NCBI GenBank assembly: GCA_011109175.1
Contig: RDEW01000004.1
Coordinates: 1,853,769-1,901,862, forward strand
Length of the DNA stretch: 48,094 nt
Origin: Dicyema japonicum
Taxonomy: Eukaryota; Dicyemida; Rhombozoa; Dicyemidae
Reading direction: 5' to 3'
Shown in pieces: positions 9,784-20,254 of this stretch; position 1 is the stretch's first letter; each line of letters opens with the position of its first letter. The position numbers were made by a program, and so were the translations under genes. The notes under the pieces were generated by a model. That model had not been told where the DNA came from, searched no databases, and was given only the letters and a program-made list of their open reading frames with translations.

Positions 9784-10440
9784 TATAGTGTCGAAACCTT
9801 CTTCTGTTTTCCAGGTATAGGATGCTGGATATCATCGTATTGATTGAAAGGCTAAGGATTTTAGTTAAGATTCCCTGTTTTCCAGATTTTTTAGAATGTC
9901 ATAAGATTCCTATCAGTGATCTCGATGCTCCCAGTAGAGCACTCAGTATCACAAGGAGACAACCTCATTTCCTGATGATACTTTTCGACCACGATCATAC
10001 AACTAAAAGATACCTATCTTGGTTCTACAGCTGAACATAAATTGAATCAATGAGAAGATTCTCAATCTACCCTCAACCTACGCTTGTCTTTTGACAGTCA
10101 AAACCCTTTTTTAAAGAGTCGAGCTTCACCCTTTCTAAAACTCTATACGAACCGACTAAACAATGAGATTTGGTGTAGGTCTCTCCGTCTGTTATAAAAA
10201 TCAAATCCACTATTACCGTGACTATCATATACACAAAAAAACAATTTATTCTAAAAGGAAACAAGTCATTAGTACTCCAATTGAGATAGTGAGTATTTGA
10301 TGACTTTGACCATTTTGAGACGCTATATTCACGTGACAGACATTCGAGAAAAACGATAATGTTCAAACAGATGAGATTTGAGTTTTGCACTAAATTATTC
10401 AGCCGAAAACAGCCCACTTGAGGAAACTAAAAAATTTGTT
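9784..10440 (+). other. Possible exons, unknown; otherwise unassigned
   Basis: Acceptor-like tracts end at about 9813 (TTCTGTTTTCCAG) and 9884 (CCCTGTTTTCCAG). After the second, a frame runs FLECHKIPISDLDAPSRALS, ITRRQPHFLMILFDHDHTTK, RYLSWFYS-stop at 10034. From 10073 to 10417 a minus-strand frame (114 codons, several hydrophobic stretches) and plus-strand fragments (for example FDDFDHFETLYSRDRHSRK) compete. I cannot choose between them. If it is one gene, it may continue into 10441-10671. Confidence 0.25.
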
Positions 10441-10671
10441 TTCAGGTCCGGAAGGCGAACTGGTCTAGAATCTTTTTATATTTCTTCTCCTTGGCCTTCT
10501 CGCCTTTTTCCGCGGCTTACAGCGTATCTACTGCACTCCTGACGATGTTGGAAAGACTAAGGAAGTCGATGCACATAGCATCGTAATTTCCAAAATAACA
10601 CAGGAAGACTCGTCCACCGGACAAATAATCATTGATTTTACAAGAAGCTTTCTCCTGCCCGGGAATTAGGT
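10441..10671 (+). CDS. Candidate exon with one membrane helix
   Basis: A classic acceptor, AATTTGTTTTCAG, ends at about 10445. Downstream one frame gives PEGELV, a TAG, then NLFIFLLLGLLAFFRGLQRI, YCTPDDVGKTKEVDAHSIVI, SKITQEDSSTGQIIIDF and a stop after LLPGN (about 10670). The helix followed by an acidic, regular segment looks coding, but the TAG just before the helix argues for decay or a missed boundary. The opposite frame (10517-10699, minus) is also open and could be the real one. Family unknown. Confidence 0.3.
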
Positions 10672-11590
10672 GAACGTCAGATACCTGTGGAAGCGTCAAG
10701 CACTACTTGTGGAGATAGTATTCCTGACGTCTCAAAAGCAAATAGGACAAACAAGTGATCCTTCAAAATGCTTCGATACTTCCCTCTTTATGATCCTCGG
10801 ATTGCTTATAAGTATGAGTGCTCTTTTCAAAAACAAATTCTTGTTTTTTTACTGAAACAATTAGTGAAGATACAGTACGCGAATTGAGATGACTGGTTCC
10901 ATAAGTGAATGAGCCTTATGAGATTTGTCAGAACATTGAAGGACGACCTGTTGCTAATAACCTCTTTCTTCTCAAGGCTATGTATGATCGCTAGTGCTGA
11001 CCACTCGGCAAATACGAGTGGGTGACTCAAGTTGTTAAATGTTCTAAAGCCACGGTGGGAGGATCTCTTGTGGAGGATAGCAATTAATCAGACTCCCTCA
11101 ATTTCCACTTCTCCGCATATAAGGAAGTATCCAATGTCAAGAACTGCTTTATGAAGAGAATGGCAAGGCGAATGTAAAAAATTGTCGAAAAGTTTCATGT
11201 GCAGAATTTTTACATATAGAAAAACTTTGAATGTGCAACTCAACGAGGTACGCTCCGGAATTCATGGGTTCTTATTCTAAGGTCCCGTTCAAAACAGTCA
11301 AAGCTGATGTGCTTAATAAATTGATAGCTGCGATAGATAACTATACTGCCTTGCATCCCCCTGCTGATCATAACGAGATGACAACATAATTTATGTTGGG
11401 CAGCCTGCATGTGATAATCTAACATCAGGATATCAACAAGTTTGTGGAAATAAAATTTATGGTTCATAGGGATAACCTTATCCTTCTCAATACTTTTGGT
11501 GATCAAAAAGAAAAGAAGAGGATGATGAACATTTTACCACCATATGGGTATAAGAATTTAAAGAAATGTGAGTTTACGAGAATTGTTATT
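10672..11590. other. No gene recognised; short dispersed repeat
   Basis: ATTCCTGACGTCTCAAAAGC near 10721 resembles ATTCCTAACGTCTTAAAGGC near 13988, followed in both by a similar GGA(C/A)AAACAA block, so a small dispersed repeat is present. Frames at 10827-11030 and 11240-11506 are not convincing. Confidence 0.45.
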
Positions 11591-11599
11591 GTTATCAAG

Positions 11600-12333
11600 T
11601 GAGAATCAGGATGTTAGAGAAAAGACTCGCAGTTATGAAGCAAGAAAGGCATTCAGAAGTGATAATTATGCTTTTTCAAGTGAATCACAGGATATTCTAT
11701 ATGAGCATTACCAATGAGGACCAGGGTACTGTGTGTTTATTTGGTAATGACGAATGTGTGTGAAAGGATAAAAATCTAAAATGGTTCAATATGATTGGAA
11801 GACGTATTGATAGAGTAGACGACTTTCCCGTGGATATATCCCCAGAGCTTATTAAAAATATTATAAATTATTCGCCAATTGGAAATCCCGTGACGGTTTA
11901 TGTTGTTTCTTAGTTAAGAATTTCTTGACCCTCCACGATTATTTATGTGAAGAAATCCTCAAGTCTGTTAATGGTAAAGTCTCACGTGGTTCTACACAGG
12001 AGTGACCTATTTACTGTCCAAGAGTGATCCTTGTCGTATAATGATTTACGTCCCGTCACATCTATGCCCAATTTGTAAAAAGTGGTTACTAATTGTGTCA
12101 ATTCAAAACCTACTAATTATTTAAGCGTTCGACATATTCTGGGAACCAATTGGGGGCGAAGAAGATGTGTCTGGGGGATAAACCAGTGCATAAACAGTGA
12201 TTATGGAAACAGCTCATTCGCTTCTTGGATTGATGTAAAGAAAGCTTACGATTCAGTGGATAATGGGTTTATCTGTCATGTTTTGGGTTGTTCTGGCCTC
12301 CCAACGTATGTAAAGAGCCTTATAAGCCAATAA
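11600..12333 (+). pseudogene. R4/Dong-like reverse transcriptase fragment
   Basis: Pieces in several frames follow RT order: NHRIFYMSITNEDQG (linker, about 11670), TGVTYLLSKSD (about 12000), NDLRPVTSMPNL then a stop and KVVTNCVNSK (RT motif 1-2, from 12040), and ASWIDVKKAYDSVDNGFICH with VLGCSGLPTYVKSLISQ (motif A region, 12216-12333, catalytic Asp in WIDVKKAYDSVD). The RPVT.LP.IYK and (S/A)WIDVKKAYDSV signatures are typical of R4/Dong-related site-specific LINEs. Motif C (ADD) is absent because the copy ends at 12333. One TAA replaces the expected Tyr after MPNL, so it is a pseudogene. Confidence 0.7.
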
Positions 12334-12949
12334 AAATTTAATCTAAATTTCAACAGGGAAAGGATTGAAATGTGTAAATTGAATCGTGAATATTGTAAGG
12401 AGATTCGTTGTCTCCACAACTTAGTAAAACCTTAAATACCGAGGGTAAACAAGACTATTTATTAACAGAGTCATCAAAAATAACAGATTTCTTACTGCGA
12501 TTGGTACTCTTCTTTGTCTTAAGAATACTCCTCTGTAAAATAATAATACATAAAACCGGTGTGGATGTGTACACGTTGACTGACCCTAAAAGACCACTAC
12601 TCACGATGTCTGCAATCATAACAAACCATACCCCTAACAAAACTCCTACTCACATTGGCTATATCACTATCATCCCCTACAGGATCAGGATTTGGCAGCA
12701 CAAGATATGGAGGTGTCTCAATATCTACTATGGAAATGCAAACACCACCTGATTCAGCACCTTTTTTCATTAGTCTAATCGATCGTCTTTTTTTATTCAG
12801 AAATGAAATCTAAATTAGTTCCAATAAATACGGATAGATGGCTTAAAGAAACCTATAAATCATAAAAACAAATACATCGAGATTAGAGTCATCAATATTT
12901 CCTTCATCATTTTCTACGAAAATAATATTAATAATAAATAAAAATAAAT
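12334..12949. other. No gene recognised
   Basis: Overlapping frames at 12408-12752 (+) and 12455-12640 (-) are threonine/isoleucine rich and look accidental. 12930-12980 is AT-rich. No repeat or RNA gene seen. Confidence 0.5.
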
Positions 12950-13667
12950 TTAAAAATATAAATTTAAATAAATAAAACCAATTTTCGGCGGGCAATCATT
13001 TCCTTCACAGTGGAGCGAATTAAGATCCTCTTTAGAAGGTTGTATTGCCTTATGTACAGAGACATCTTTTTCAACAACTTTGTTGTCATCAAAATGTTCA
13101 AACATAAGCTTTTTTCTAGAAGCCCTTGAATCATTCATACTATTACTTGCTTTTGTTACCTTTGGGAGACTTTTTTATCTTGGCAGCAAGAGCCTTTATC
13201 CTCAGCTCCGCACCCTTAGTCAGTCTCACGGATGATAACTCTGAGTGTGCTAAAACTGAAGGTTATGGTAAAACTGGCTAAAGTAGGTTTATGCACGGGC
13301 TTGGGTAAGCTCCTAACGGGAGGATTAAAAGTTTGTAGAGTCTCGAGGTTCTTTTTTTCTGGGCGCGCACCGACTAGAAATGGTTTTGGTCGAGGAGTCT
13401 TGGTGTTAGCTTTTATTTTCAGCCAATTGTTGAGCTTTACTCGTCTTTGGTCGATTTCTTGAGATGATTAAGAAACGGACCTTCTACGACGGATTCCTCT
13501 ACGTATTCTGAGAGGTCTCTATTTGCGTTAAAACGTTGGGTCCTTTTGCCAATTCTCATGTTTCTATTTCTCTTAGAGATGTTCAATGGTCTGTTCTGTT
13601 TGTATTTTAATTCCCTGTGAGTTACTTCAAGAAATACCTGTCCGTCATTCTCAACTGTTAGCACCAA
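12950..13667 (-). pseudogene. Basic, proline-rich protein, frameshifted
   Basis: Four overlapping minus-strand frames give one plausible protein. Frame 1 (13437-13667) follows an AG acceptor (ATAAGTTTAG): VLTVENDGQVFLEVTHREL, NISKRNRNMRIGKRTQRF, DLSEYVEESVVEGPFLNHLK. Frame 2 (about 13465-13210): EIDQRRVKLNNWLKIKANTK, TPRPKPFLVGARPEKKNLET, NPPVRSLPKPVHKPTLASFT. Frame 3 (about 13270-13140): SVLAHSELSSVRLTKGAELR, IKALAAKIKKSPKG. Frame 4 (to a stop at 12950): NDSRASRKKLMFEHFDDNKV, KAIQPSKEDLNSLHCEGNDC. It looks like a disordered, basic nuclear or cytoskeletal protein. I do not recognise the family. Three shifts in 700 bp mean decay, tiny introns or assembly indels. Confidence 0.45.
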
Positions 13668-13856
13668 CTAAACTTATTATTAGCGGCTTTAAAATGCTAT
13701 TTCTAAATTTAAATTTGTTAAACCATAAAAAAATGTATAAAATATTTTGAATATAATTTTATTTGAATAATTCAAAAATATAATTATTAATTTATTTATT
13801 TTGTCTTATAAATACTATAAATGAATGTTAATTAATACGTGGCTATAAAGTATTAC

Positions 13857-14317
13857 GAGTAAATTATCTAATTAAGTGGATATTAATTTATATTTCTGGT
13901 AATCTTACTCCTTATTTTAAAAGGCTGTTCCACCAACTCGCTCTTATTCCGATCCGATAGACTAGGTCGTCCGTTTGTGGGCCAAGGATTCCTAACGTCT
14001 TAAAGGCAAAACGGAAAAACAAATTATTCTCAGAAAATGATGTACTACAGGATTGTCAAACTCAAAAAACTTCAGAACCGCATAAGATAAATTGAGTATA
14101 CAAGCGGGTCACACTAACAATTCTGAAAAAAACGTAATCTTATTGAATTGTAATAATTTTCAAGTCTACTAAAACGGCTTTATTACGATAAAACTCCACA
14201 AAAGAGTGGCAAAAAAGTAAAACGATTAAATTATCTAATTAAATGGATTTTAACACAAATCACTGGTATCACTCTACTTCTAGTAGAAGATGAGTGCTCC
14301 ACCAACTACATTTTATT
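13857..14317. repeat. Direct repeats flanking a hAT end
   Basis: 13857-13950 and 14223-14317 share TAAATTATCTAATTAA(G/A)TGGA, then a diverged stretch, then GCT(G/C)(T/C)TCCACCAACT and TTATTCCRC. Between them lies the hAT terminal fragment at 14048-14222. They could be an old duplication, or ends of an unrecognised element into which the hAT piece fell. Confidence 0.5.
14048..14222 (-). mobile_element. hAT transposon terminal fragment, copy 1
   Basis: Starts CAGGATTGTCAAACTC, the CAGGG.TGTCAAACTC form of BED-type hAT ends, and continues CGCATAAGATAAATTGAGTA, TACAAGCGGGTCACACTAAC and ACGTAATCTTATTGAATTG. The same series occurs at 34570 (same orientation) and, reversed, at 47170-47297, where it follows transposase C-terminal codons. 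So this is the 3' end of a minus-oriented element; the transposase coding part is missing. Confidence 0.75.
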
Positions 14318-14589
14318 CCACATCCCCATAGCAGAGTAAGTCGAAATATCTCTGTTAGAGTTCAGTGGAATGTCCTCACGCCATGCTAGTTCCACAAGTC
14401 GAGAGGTAGCAGAGATGTACTCTTCATCGAAAACCTAAATCACATATTCGTGTTCAATTAGCATGCTTTCGAGAGTCCTTTAGGTCCATTAATTTCTTGG
14501 GAAAATATTTTATTAGATACAAGCTAGACAAAAAAGAGCCTTCAAAATTACGGTAAGATGGACTTCTAGAGAGTCCCAGTCTCAAATGC

Positions 14590-14812
14590 CTCTAGAATCC
14601 ATAACACGCATGATCCGTGGAACGTTCCGTTGTGACTACGAAGATCCATTGATTCGGCCGATACGTGCTTGTGTGGGATCGAAGGAAGAGCATCGAGCCA
14701 TGCTGAACTTGCAACCGTGGTCTTTGGTATTATTATTAATTTTTTAATCATAATCAATTAATTAACATAAAACGTGTTTGATTTACTTTTATGTCAAAGA
14801 ACACTAATTCGT
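14590..14812 (+). pseudogene. LINE-A 3' end, copy 2
   Basis: 14622-14713 reads RCDYEDPLIRPIRACVGSKE and EHRAMLNLQPW, aligned with the end of the main LINE-A copy (RRECEGPITRPIRAYAGTRE, EHRAK, 34210-34300). It is followed by GTGGTCTTTGGTATTATTAT, which matches GTGGTTTCTGGTGTTGTTAT at 34356, a short-repeat 3' tail. The 5' part is missing. The 19-bp motif follows at 14813. A minus-strand frame over the same bases is a shadow. Confidence 0.75.
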
Positions 14813-15380
14813 CACGTGGCGCCATGTGTGATGTGAAAAACTGGTTAAAGATTTCTACTTGTTTTTTCTGCTTTTACTCTTCCCTATCCTACTAAAGTTG
14901 CGTCATATAATCCACAAATGTCACGTGGCGCCCAGTGCTAGGGAGTAACGAAAAAGGATAATTGCTCTTCCTTCTACTGCACTAAAATTCATCAAAGAAA
15001 TTTAAAAGTGCTACAAGAAATAATAAATCTAGAAGATATATATTCAGAGATATTGGATGTTTCCAGATGTTATTACAACAGGGTATTCATCTGAATAATT
15101 TTTAGATAGGGTAGCGGGTTTGCTGCAGTAAAATATTATTTCGATTAGATCAGATCCTCAATGATTTGAGCAGAAAAAATTTACATAACATAAAGCATTT
15201 AAAGGGATGAAAGATTTGGATTTTGTGGAGGATCCACTGGAGGTAAAGTAATATTTTAGAGACAGTAAAATAATGAAATTGAGCGTTGAACAGAAAATTT
15301 AAAATATAACACGAATTAACTATTGCGATTTACAGATGCCTTGCAACGACTAAATTGAATTTCACGTGGCACCTTGTATG
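14813..15380 (+). repeat. Cluster of four 19-bp-motif relatives
   Basis: Sites: 14813-14833 (CACGTGGCGCCATGTGTGAT), 14898-14915 (GTTGCGTCATATAATCCAC), 14922-14936 (CACGTGGCGCCCAGT) and 15363-15380 (CACGTGGCACCTTGTATG), all on the plus strand. The first lies just after the LINE-A tail. The sequence between them contains no recognised gene. Confidence 0.55.
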
Positions 15381-16023
15381 TCAGTTTTCTAGCTTACAGA
15401 CGCATGAAAGTGGGGTCATCAACTGGATAAGTATCCATTTAAGTTCTTTTTGGTTGAATTGGTGACGTGGTTCTAAAATAAAAAAATGCTGTCTTCACAT
15501 GATTTGAGAAAACTTTTCACATTGATGTCATTCTAGGCCTTAACGAGAAATGGAAAAGGGAAAATTTGAGCAGAGACCTAACAGCCTACAATATTACCAT
15601 GTGCATTACTCAAGAGATTATGTAAGAGAGCCCACGAGAATTATGGAGAATTTAGTCTTTGTCCGCTAAACTCAGAATGAAAAAAAACTACGTTCTTGGT
15701 TTTGCTATTCATAAATATTTTGATGAGAGGATCTACAGACTATGAGAAATTAATGACATGATAGTTTACTCAAAATAAAGACCGAGAAGGTCTATAGATC
15801 CTTTATTTATATTATGTGTACGTTCCTACTATTGCAAGGCTTTCAAAAAACAGATGAATCGGATTCATTCTCATTTCATTAACTGACACTATCCCTTATC
15901 TCAAAACATTGTTTTTGACATTTTTATGTGGTGACTGGAAATTAAGCAGAAAATGTGAGCTTAGACGCTGCCGGACACCCTTATATACTAGAACCAGTTC
16001 GCCTTTGCTGACATGACGGGAAA
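15381..16023. other. No gene recognised
   Basis: Stops in all frames, no repeat that I can link to the rest of the window. The upstream RT part expected for the nuclease-like domain at 16024 is not visible. Confidence 0.55.
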
Positions 16024-16389
16024 TGGTCCGATGGGATAACCATATTCCCCTTTGAAGCTGGGAACTCTCTTGTCTTGGATGTCACTTGCAACGACATATT
16101 CGCCATTTGAAACTTATATCAGAGTGCCTCTGGCTGTTCCGCTGCTGAGAAGGTCGAAAGGTCAAAACTAGCAAAGTACTTTGTTCTATCAGATGATTTT
16201 TTGTTTGTCCCGCTCACGGTCGAAATGTCTGGTTCACTTGGGCTTGCGACGCTAGAATTCTTGAGTCGTCTAGGAATTCTGATTTCTAGATGAACAAGAG
16301 ATCTCCATGAGCGCTGCAGGTTATTCGAGCAATTCTTGCTCGCCAATCTTAGAGGGAATAGCCACAAAGTCAGGGCGGCTGCTGTATGA
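16024..16389 (+). pseudogene. C-terminal nuclease-like domain of a retroelement, copy 2
   Basis: One frame of 122 codons with two internal stops ends at TGA 16387-16389: WSDGITIFPFEAGNSLVLDV, TCNDIFAI-stop, SGCSAAEKVERSKLAKYF, FLFVPLTVEMSGSLGLATLE, FLSRLGILISR-stop, TRDLHERCRLFEQFLLANLR, GNSHKVRAAAV. It corresponds piece by piece to the minus-strand copy at 3828-4204: (RP)DGMT.FPF, LVLD for LVWD, FVP.TVE for FTPVAIE. The two are diverged at most third positions, so they are separate old insertions of one family. Confidence 0.75.
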
Positions 16390-18029
16390 CCTTTTTTGTT
16401 TATTTTGTAATAACAAAAATTAATCTATCCAAAAAAAAGCAGGAGATTTCTCTCATGGATATAAAAAAAACCACCGGAAATAATCTGAATGGTACTGTCG
16501 AGGCTATTAAAAAAACTTACTATCGGAGATTGTTTAACAGCATTTCTGTAAACAACCGAAAAGAAATGGAAGTCTGTTGGTCCGTTTGAGAAATCATCGA
16601 AATGGTTAAATCTACCAATTAGTATTGATGAGACTCAATAAACTGAATAATAACAGAGCTGTTTGGTAATATACACGAGAATGACTACAAGGTAGAGAGG
16701 TAGGGGTTAATAACAACTAAAATTTAGATTGTTTTGTGGGCAATGATAATTCATGCTTAACAGCAACACTTCTAAAACAATTGGTCATCAATAACGGAAT
16801 GGAAGTAGCTGAGAAAAACATTATACAGCAGTAACTGCTCATGTTCAGAATTGTCTTTCCACCAACGCGGCATAAAACTGGAGATCCTGGAACTGCAGAT
16901 GTTGGGACATTACCTGATTTATCCTACTAAAAATTGGCAGTTAAAGACATTGATGAAACTGGAAAAATTTTTCTACCAAAAATGTAACTAAAAATAACAT
17001 TTAAGATATTAAGCAACATAAAATACAGTGACATTAAAAGGCATTCGCTCTAATTGAACACAGCCCACGTGAGTGACAAAAAGGTGACGGGGAGAGTGCC
17101 TTCTAGTGGATTATACAACGTCCCTAAATGACTTTCTTAATATTCCAATCTTCATTAAGGAAGGCAAATTGGGTACTTTGAGTTTATGGAAGATCAGGCT
17201 TCTCGTTAAAAAAAATTGGACTTTGGTGGAAAAATTGGACTGCTAATAAATTCATTAATTCCATTTAATGGTAACTGCCCACATGAAAAGTAACCCCCTG
17301 TTGTATAGATTGATTGAACAGAGTGACAAATTCAGGAGAATTGGAATCCTCAAACCTTCTTAAACTGACTACGGACACAAGAAATTACTGGATTCTAATA
17401 TATATGAACTTAAACGAAAATGGTCTTATTGATAGCGGCCTTCCTTTTAATACGGAATCTCACGAAAAAGGTTCAACAAAATTCTTGGAATTTCTTCGTT
17501 TGTCTATTACAATCTTTACGCCCGTGTGTTATATTGTGGATTTAGGAGTTAACCAAGTGGCTCATTGATTTAAAAATTGGGGTGGTGTACCTCTATTTCA
17601 TGAAATATCTACGTCTCCCATATCTTCTTTCTAGTGAGCGTTGACAAAATGACAGACTCAGGTAACATCAGAAACCCTAAATTGTAAGCAAGGAACTGTT
17701 ATCTGGGATTGAACTTCGTCGGATCTGTGAATAAAAAAACTGAAGGATCATCTTTGAAGCTGCACATATAAGTTGATAGAGGAGTCTTAGCCATAAAGTA
17801 TGACTTGTAGTAACTAACCATACCCTCAACTAACCCCTTTGTTAACCCCCTATTAAACAAATAAAATATTCCTTAGAAAACTTTAACTATGCAAAGTCAG
17901 ATAAGAAAATTTGACTAAAGGCAAAGTCAAGAATATGCAAAATTAACTTTCCTTAGTAAAGGTCACTAAAATGAGTTCAAATAAACAATTGTCAGTTGTT
18001 GTAATCTAAAAAACTTCTTTCGGAAAGCT
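16390..18029. other. No gene recognised
   Basis: Plus frames at 16386-16589 and 17314-17568 (the latter contains LLKLTTDTRNYWILIYMNLN) resemble nothing I can name. A small internal repeat AAAATTGGACT occurs twice at 17213-17242. No RNA gene or terminal repeat seen in 1.6 kb. Confidence 0.45.
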
Positions 18030-18260
18030 CCGGCTTCTTGGAAATATCTGAGGCGAGAATATCGTCAGCATAAGGGACTCAGTATTGCCATATATTGTCA
18101 ATTGGACGTCAGCAACAAAAATATCAAAAAGAAGCAAACTCAAGACGGAACCCTGAGGGATCGACGTTGGTCTCACTTTGATGCTTGTTAAGCAGAGAGT
18201 TTATCTTATCACGTTTTCAGATTCATCATACAGATTTCTAGGAACGCCACATTTGCTGTT
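18030..18260 (-). pseudogene. LINE reverse transcriptase core fragment
   Basis: On the minus strand: SIPQGSVLSLLLFDIFVADV (RT motif B, 18100-18170), then in a shifted frame PYADDILASDISKKP (motif C with both catalytic Asp, 18030-18075). Nothing more of the element is recognisable, and the frameshift between B and C makes it inactive. LINE clade unclear. Confidence 0.75.
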
Positions 18261-18714
18261 ACGTTTTTGTTAGCTACTGGTCCTTTGTTTGAATGATGGG
18301 GGTAAATAAATATATATAATTACGAGACAATACTTTTGTGTCCAGATTGGAGATAGTCAGAGTTATAACTTCATAGTGGCTGGTAAATAAGAATACCTCA
18401 TATAAAGATGTTGTCTACTATCTCACCATATTATCCCCCAGCATAGAAACATCCAATATTGTGTTAGTCTATGTAGTAATGAAAAGTCCTTTTTAATTGT
18501 GGCATCAGTTTTAACAGGATTACTAAGAAAAATGTCAGGATATACAAGTCAGTAAGGATGACTACAAGTCCATATTAGCTTATTGTTAGCTGTCGGAATT
18601 AAAACTACTATAATTCCAAGGTGTGACATAAACAAATCAATTAATAAGACACGTGGAATTATTAAGAATATTTGGGAATTAATAACTAGATAATTAGTCT
18701 TTTGCTTTCCACAG

Positions 18715-18850
18715 GCAGACTTACCAAATTTGGACTAAAGGGATTGGAACCCCGACAATGCTACATCCGATGCCTCTTTGTATCCAATGTCTCCTGAGTC
18801 CAAGAAAAGAGACTATGCGTTATATCCACACTGATGAGATTGAAAAATAA
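18715..18850 (+). CDS. Candidate last exon, unknown
   Basis: A strong acceptor, CTTTTGCTTTCCACAG, ends at 18714. The next 44 codons are open to TAA at 18848-18850: QTYQIWTKGIGTPTMLHPMP, LCIQCLLSPRKETMRYIHTD, EIEK. A possible donor (GTAAGG) about 150 bp upstream follows a short open frame. The length is close to what chance allows, so I give low confidence. Confidence 0.25.
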
Positions 18851-19118
18851 TGAGTACTGGGCTATTCCATAGTTCACCAGAACTTCGACATCTGTTAAAT
18901 CAATTTCCAAATATAAATGATTAAATCATTAGCAATAATCATGGAATAATATTAAATCTCGTTTTATACGCGGTCTTTAAACAGATCATGTAAGTTCTAC
19001 AGGATTCTTAGCTGTGACCTTGATTAGGTGTGCAGAAGGAATATAGTCCATCTCCATAAAAAGAAGAGACAAAGGTTCATTCAGTAATGAAACATTAACT
19101 ATTCGTGCAATTAGTTAG

Positions 19119-20000
19119 TTAAGTAACCCCAGCCTCACTAACTTGCAGGAGGCCAGCAGCTATTAAGTAGTACGCAGCAGATGTTGGTCGCTCCCATAGA
19201 TCGGTCAGTTCCGGCATTGTGGAGAAATGTTGTGCCAATTCATGACATTGAAATAGGTGATTTGTTGTCAGCACGTGGAGGTTGCAAAAGGGGCAGAGTA
19301 CATCATAAGCTGGTAGATATGGGTGGTGCCCACATCGTAGACGAGCCAGGTTTACTCGCACGTCCCTTGAAAGAGAGGATTCTGATTGGTCTATTGGAGG
19401 AGGGGGTCGCTGTAATATTTTATTGTCTCCGAGTCTTCGGATGCTTCTTGTAGAAACAAAATCGTGTATCTGTTTCAGACGACTCCTGTCATTGGGGATG
19501 GAAGGAATGGATGATAACATCCGAGACAGGTCACTGGTTGTCATAATTTTTTCCTTTTGTTTTGCGGCTTGCATAGGGAGTGGCAGAGATGTTCTAAACT
19601 CTAGGCTTGGGAGAGGAACTGCAGGGCTCTCATTTCCAGATGGTCTCCAATTGGAAGGATCTTTGACTCCCAATGTAGATGATCGACGAGAGTTTATATG
19701 AGACATCCAGTAATTATCCTAAGCGCGATGTTTTGTACTTTGTCAATAGAAGTAAGAGAGGCAGAGGTTGACCAGCAAGGGCTTGCATAGTTAATAGTTG
19801 TTCGAATGAATTGTATAAATATGATGGTTAGGCCTTCTTTGCTTTGGCCAAAGGAATGACCTTACACATCTTTAAGTATGTTGATCTTGTGAGAGGCTTT
19901 GTACATTGTTCCTCCACATGTTTAGAGAAAGTTAGTAGTTGGCCATAAATAACTCCAAGTATTTTGGGATGATTCGTGCAATAGAGCAACGCTACAAGCT
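19119..20000 (-). pseudogene. LINE-B reverse transcriptase C-terminal half, copy 1
   Basis: Reading downward from 20000: ILGVIYGQLLTFSKHVEEQC, AGHSFGQSKEGLTII-type pieces, IRTTINYASPCWSTSASLTS, IDKVQNIALRIITGCL, then the frame 19119-19706 with SSLSRDVRVNLARLRCGHHP and the zinc end CPFCNLHVLTTNHLFQC (C-x2-C-x9-H-x3-C, 19243-19298), LIAAGLLQVSEAGVT-stop. This is the thumb/connection region and Cys-His tail of a Jockey/CR1-like LINE. Its 195 codons of open frame make it one of the least decayed pieces here. The element 3' edge is GAGGCTGGGGTTA just below 19130. Plus-strand frames over it are shadows. Confidence 0.85.
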
Positions 20001-20089
20001 AACCTGAGGAACACTTAACTAGCAAAATAACAAAGATATTCAATTAATAGTTTAATTAATTTTAATTATTATAATTTAAATTATTCCCC

Positions 20090-20250
20090 ACTCCACTGGA
20101 GGGGTTTCCACAACTGCATGTAATGGACGTCTTACCTTTTATGCTGATTCCGGATGGACTCTGTTTCTGTAGAAGTGGAAACTGGATGCACTTAATTAGT
20201 TGGTTACTTTAACTTCTTTCTCGGTGTATCCGGGGTTAATAAAAAAAATT
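20090..20250 (+). repeat. LINE 3'-tail repeat, copy 2 (best preserved)
   Basis: TGGAGGGGTTTCCACAACTG, AATGGACGTCTTACCTTTTA, GGACTCTGTTTCTGTAG, AAGTGGAAACTGGATGCACT, TAATTAGTTGGTTACTTTAA, CTTCTTTCTCGGTGTATCCG, GGGTTAATAAA. Related copies: 700-850, 2560-2870 (part), 36380-36470, 43690-43820 (end only). The GGGGTTAATAAA tail abuts the reversed tail of LINE-B copy 2, forming a palindrome at 20232-20256. Confidence 0.75.
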
Positions 20251-20254
20251 AACC

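Noticed and set aside
12950-13667. Securin-like or TPX2-like identity for the basic protein
   Set aside because: General resemblance in charge and proline content only; no diagnostic box could be aligned.
14566-14757. Minus-strand frame of 63 codons
   Set aside because: Shadow of the plus-strand LINE-A C-terminus (RPIRACVGSKEEHRA).
19181-19701. Two plus-strand frames of about 90 codons
   Set aside because: They are shadows of the LINE-B minus-strand frame, which has a recognisable CPFC...H...C tail.
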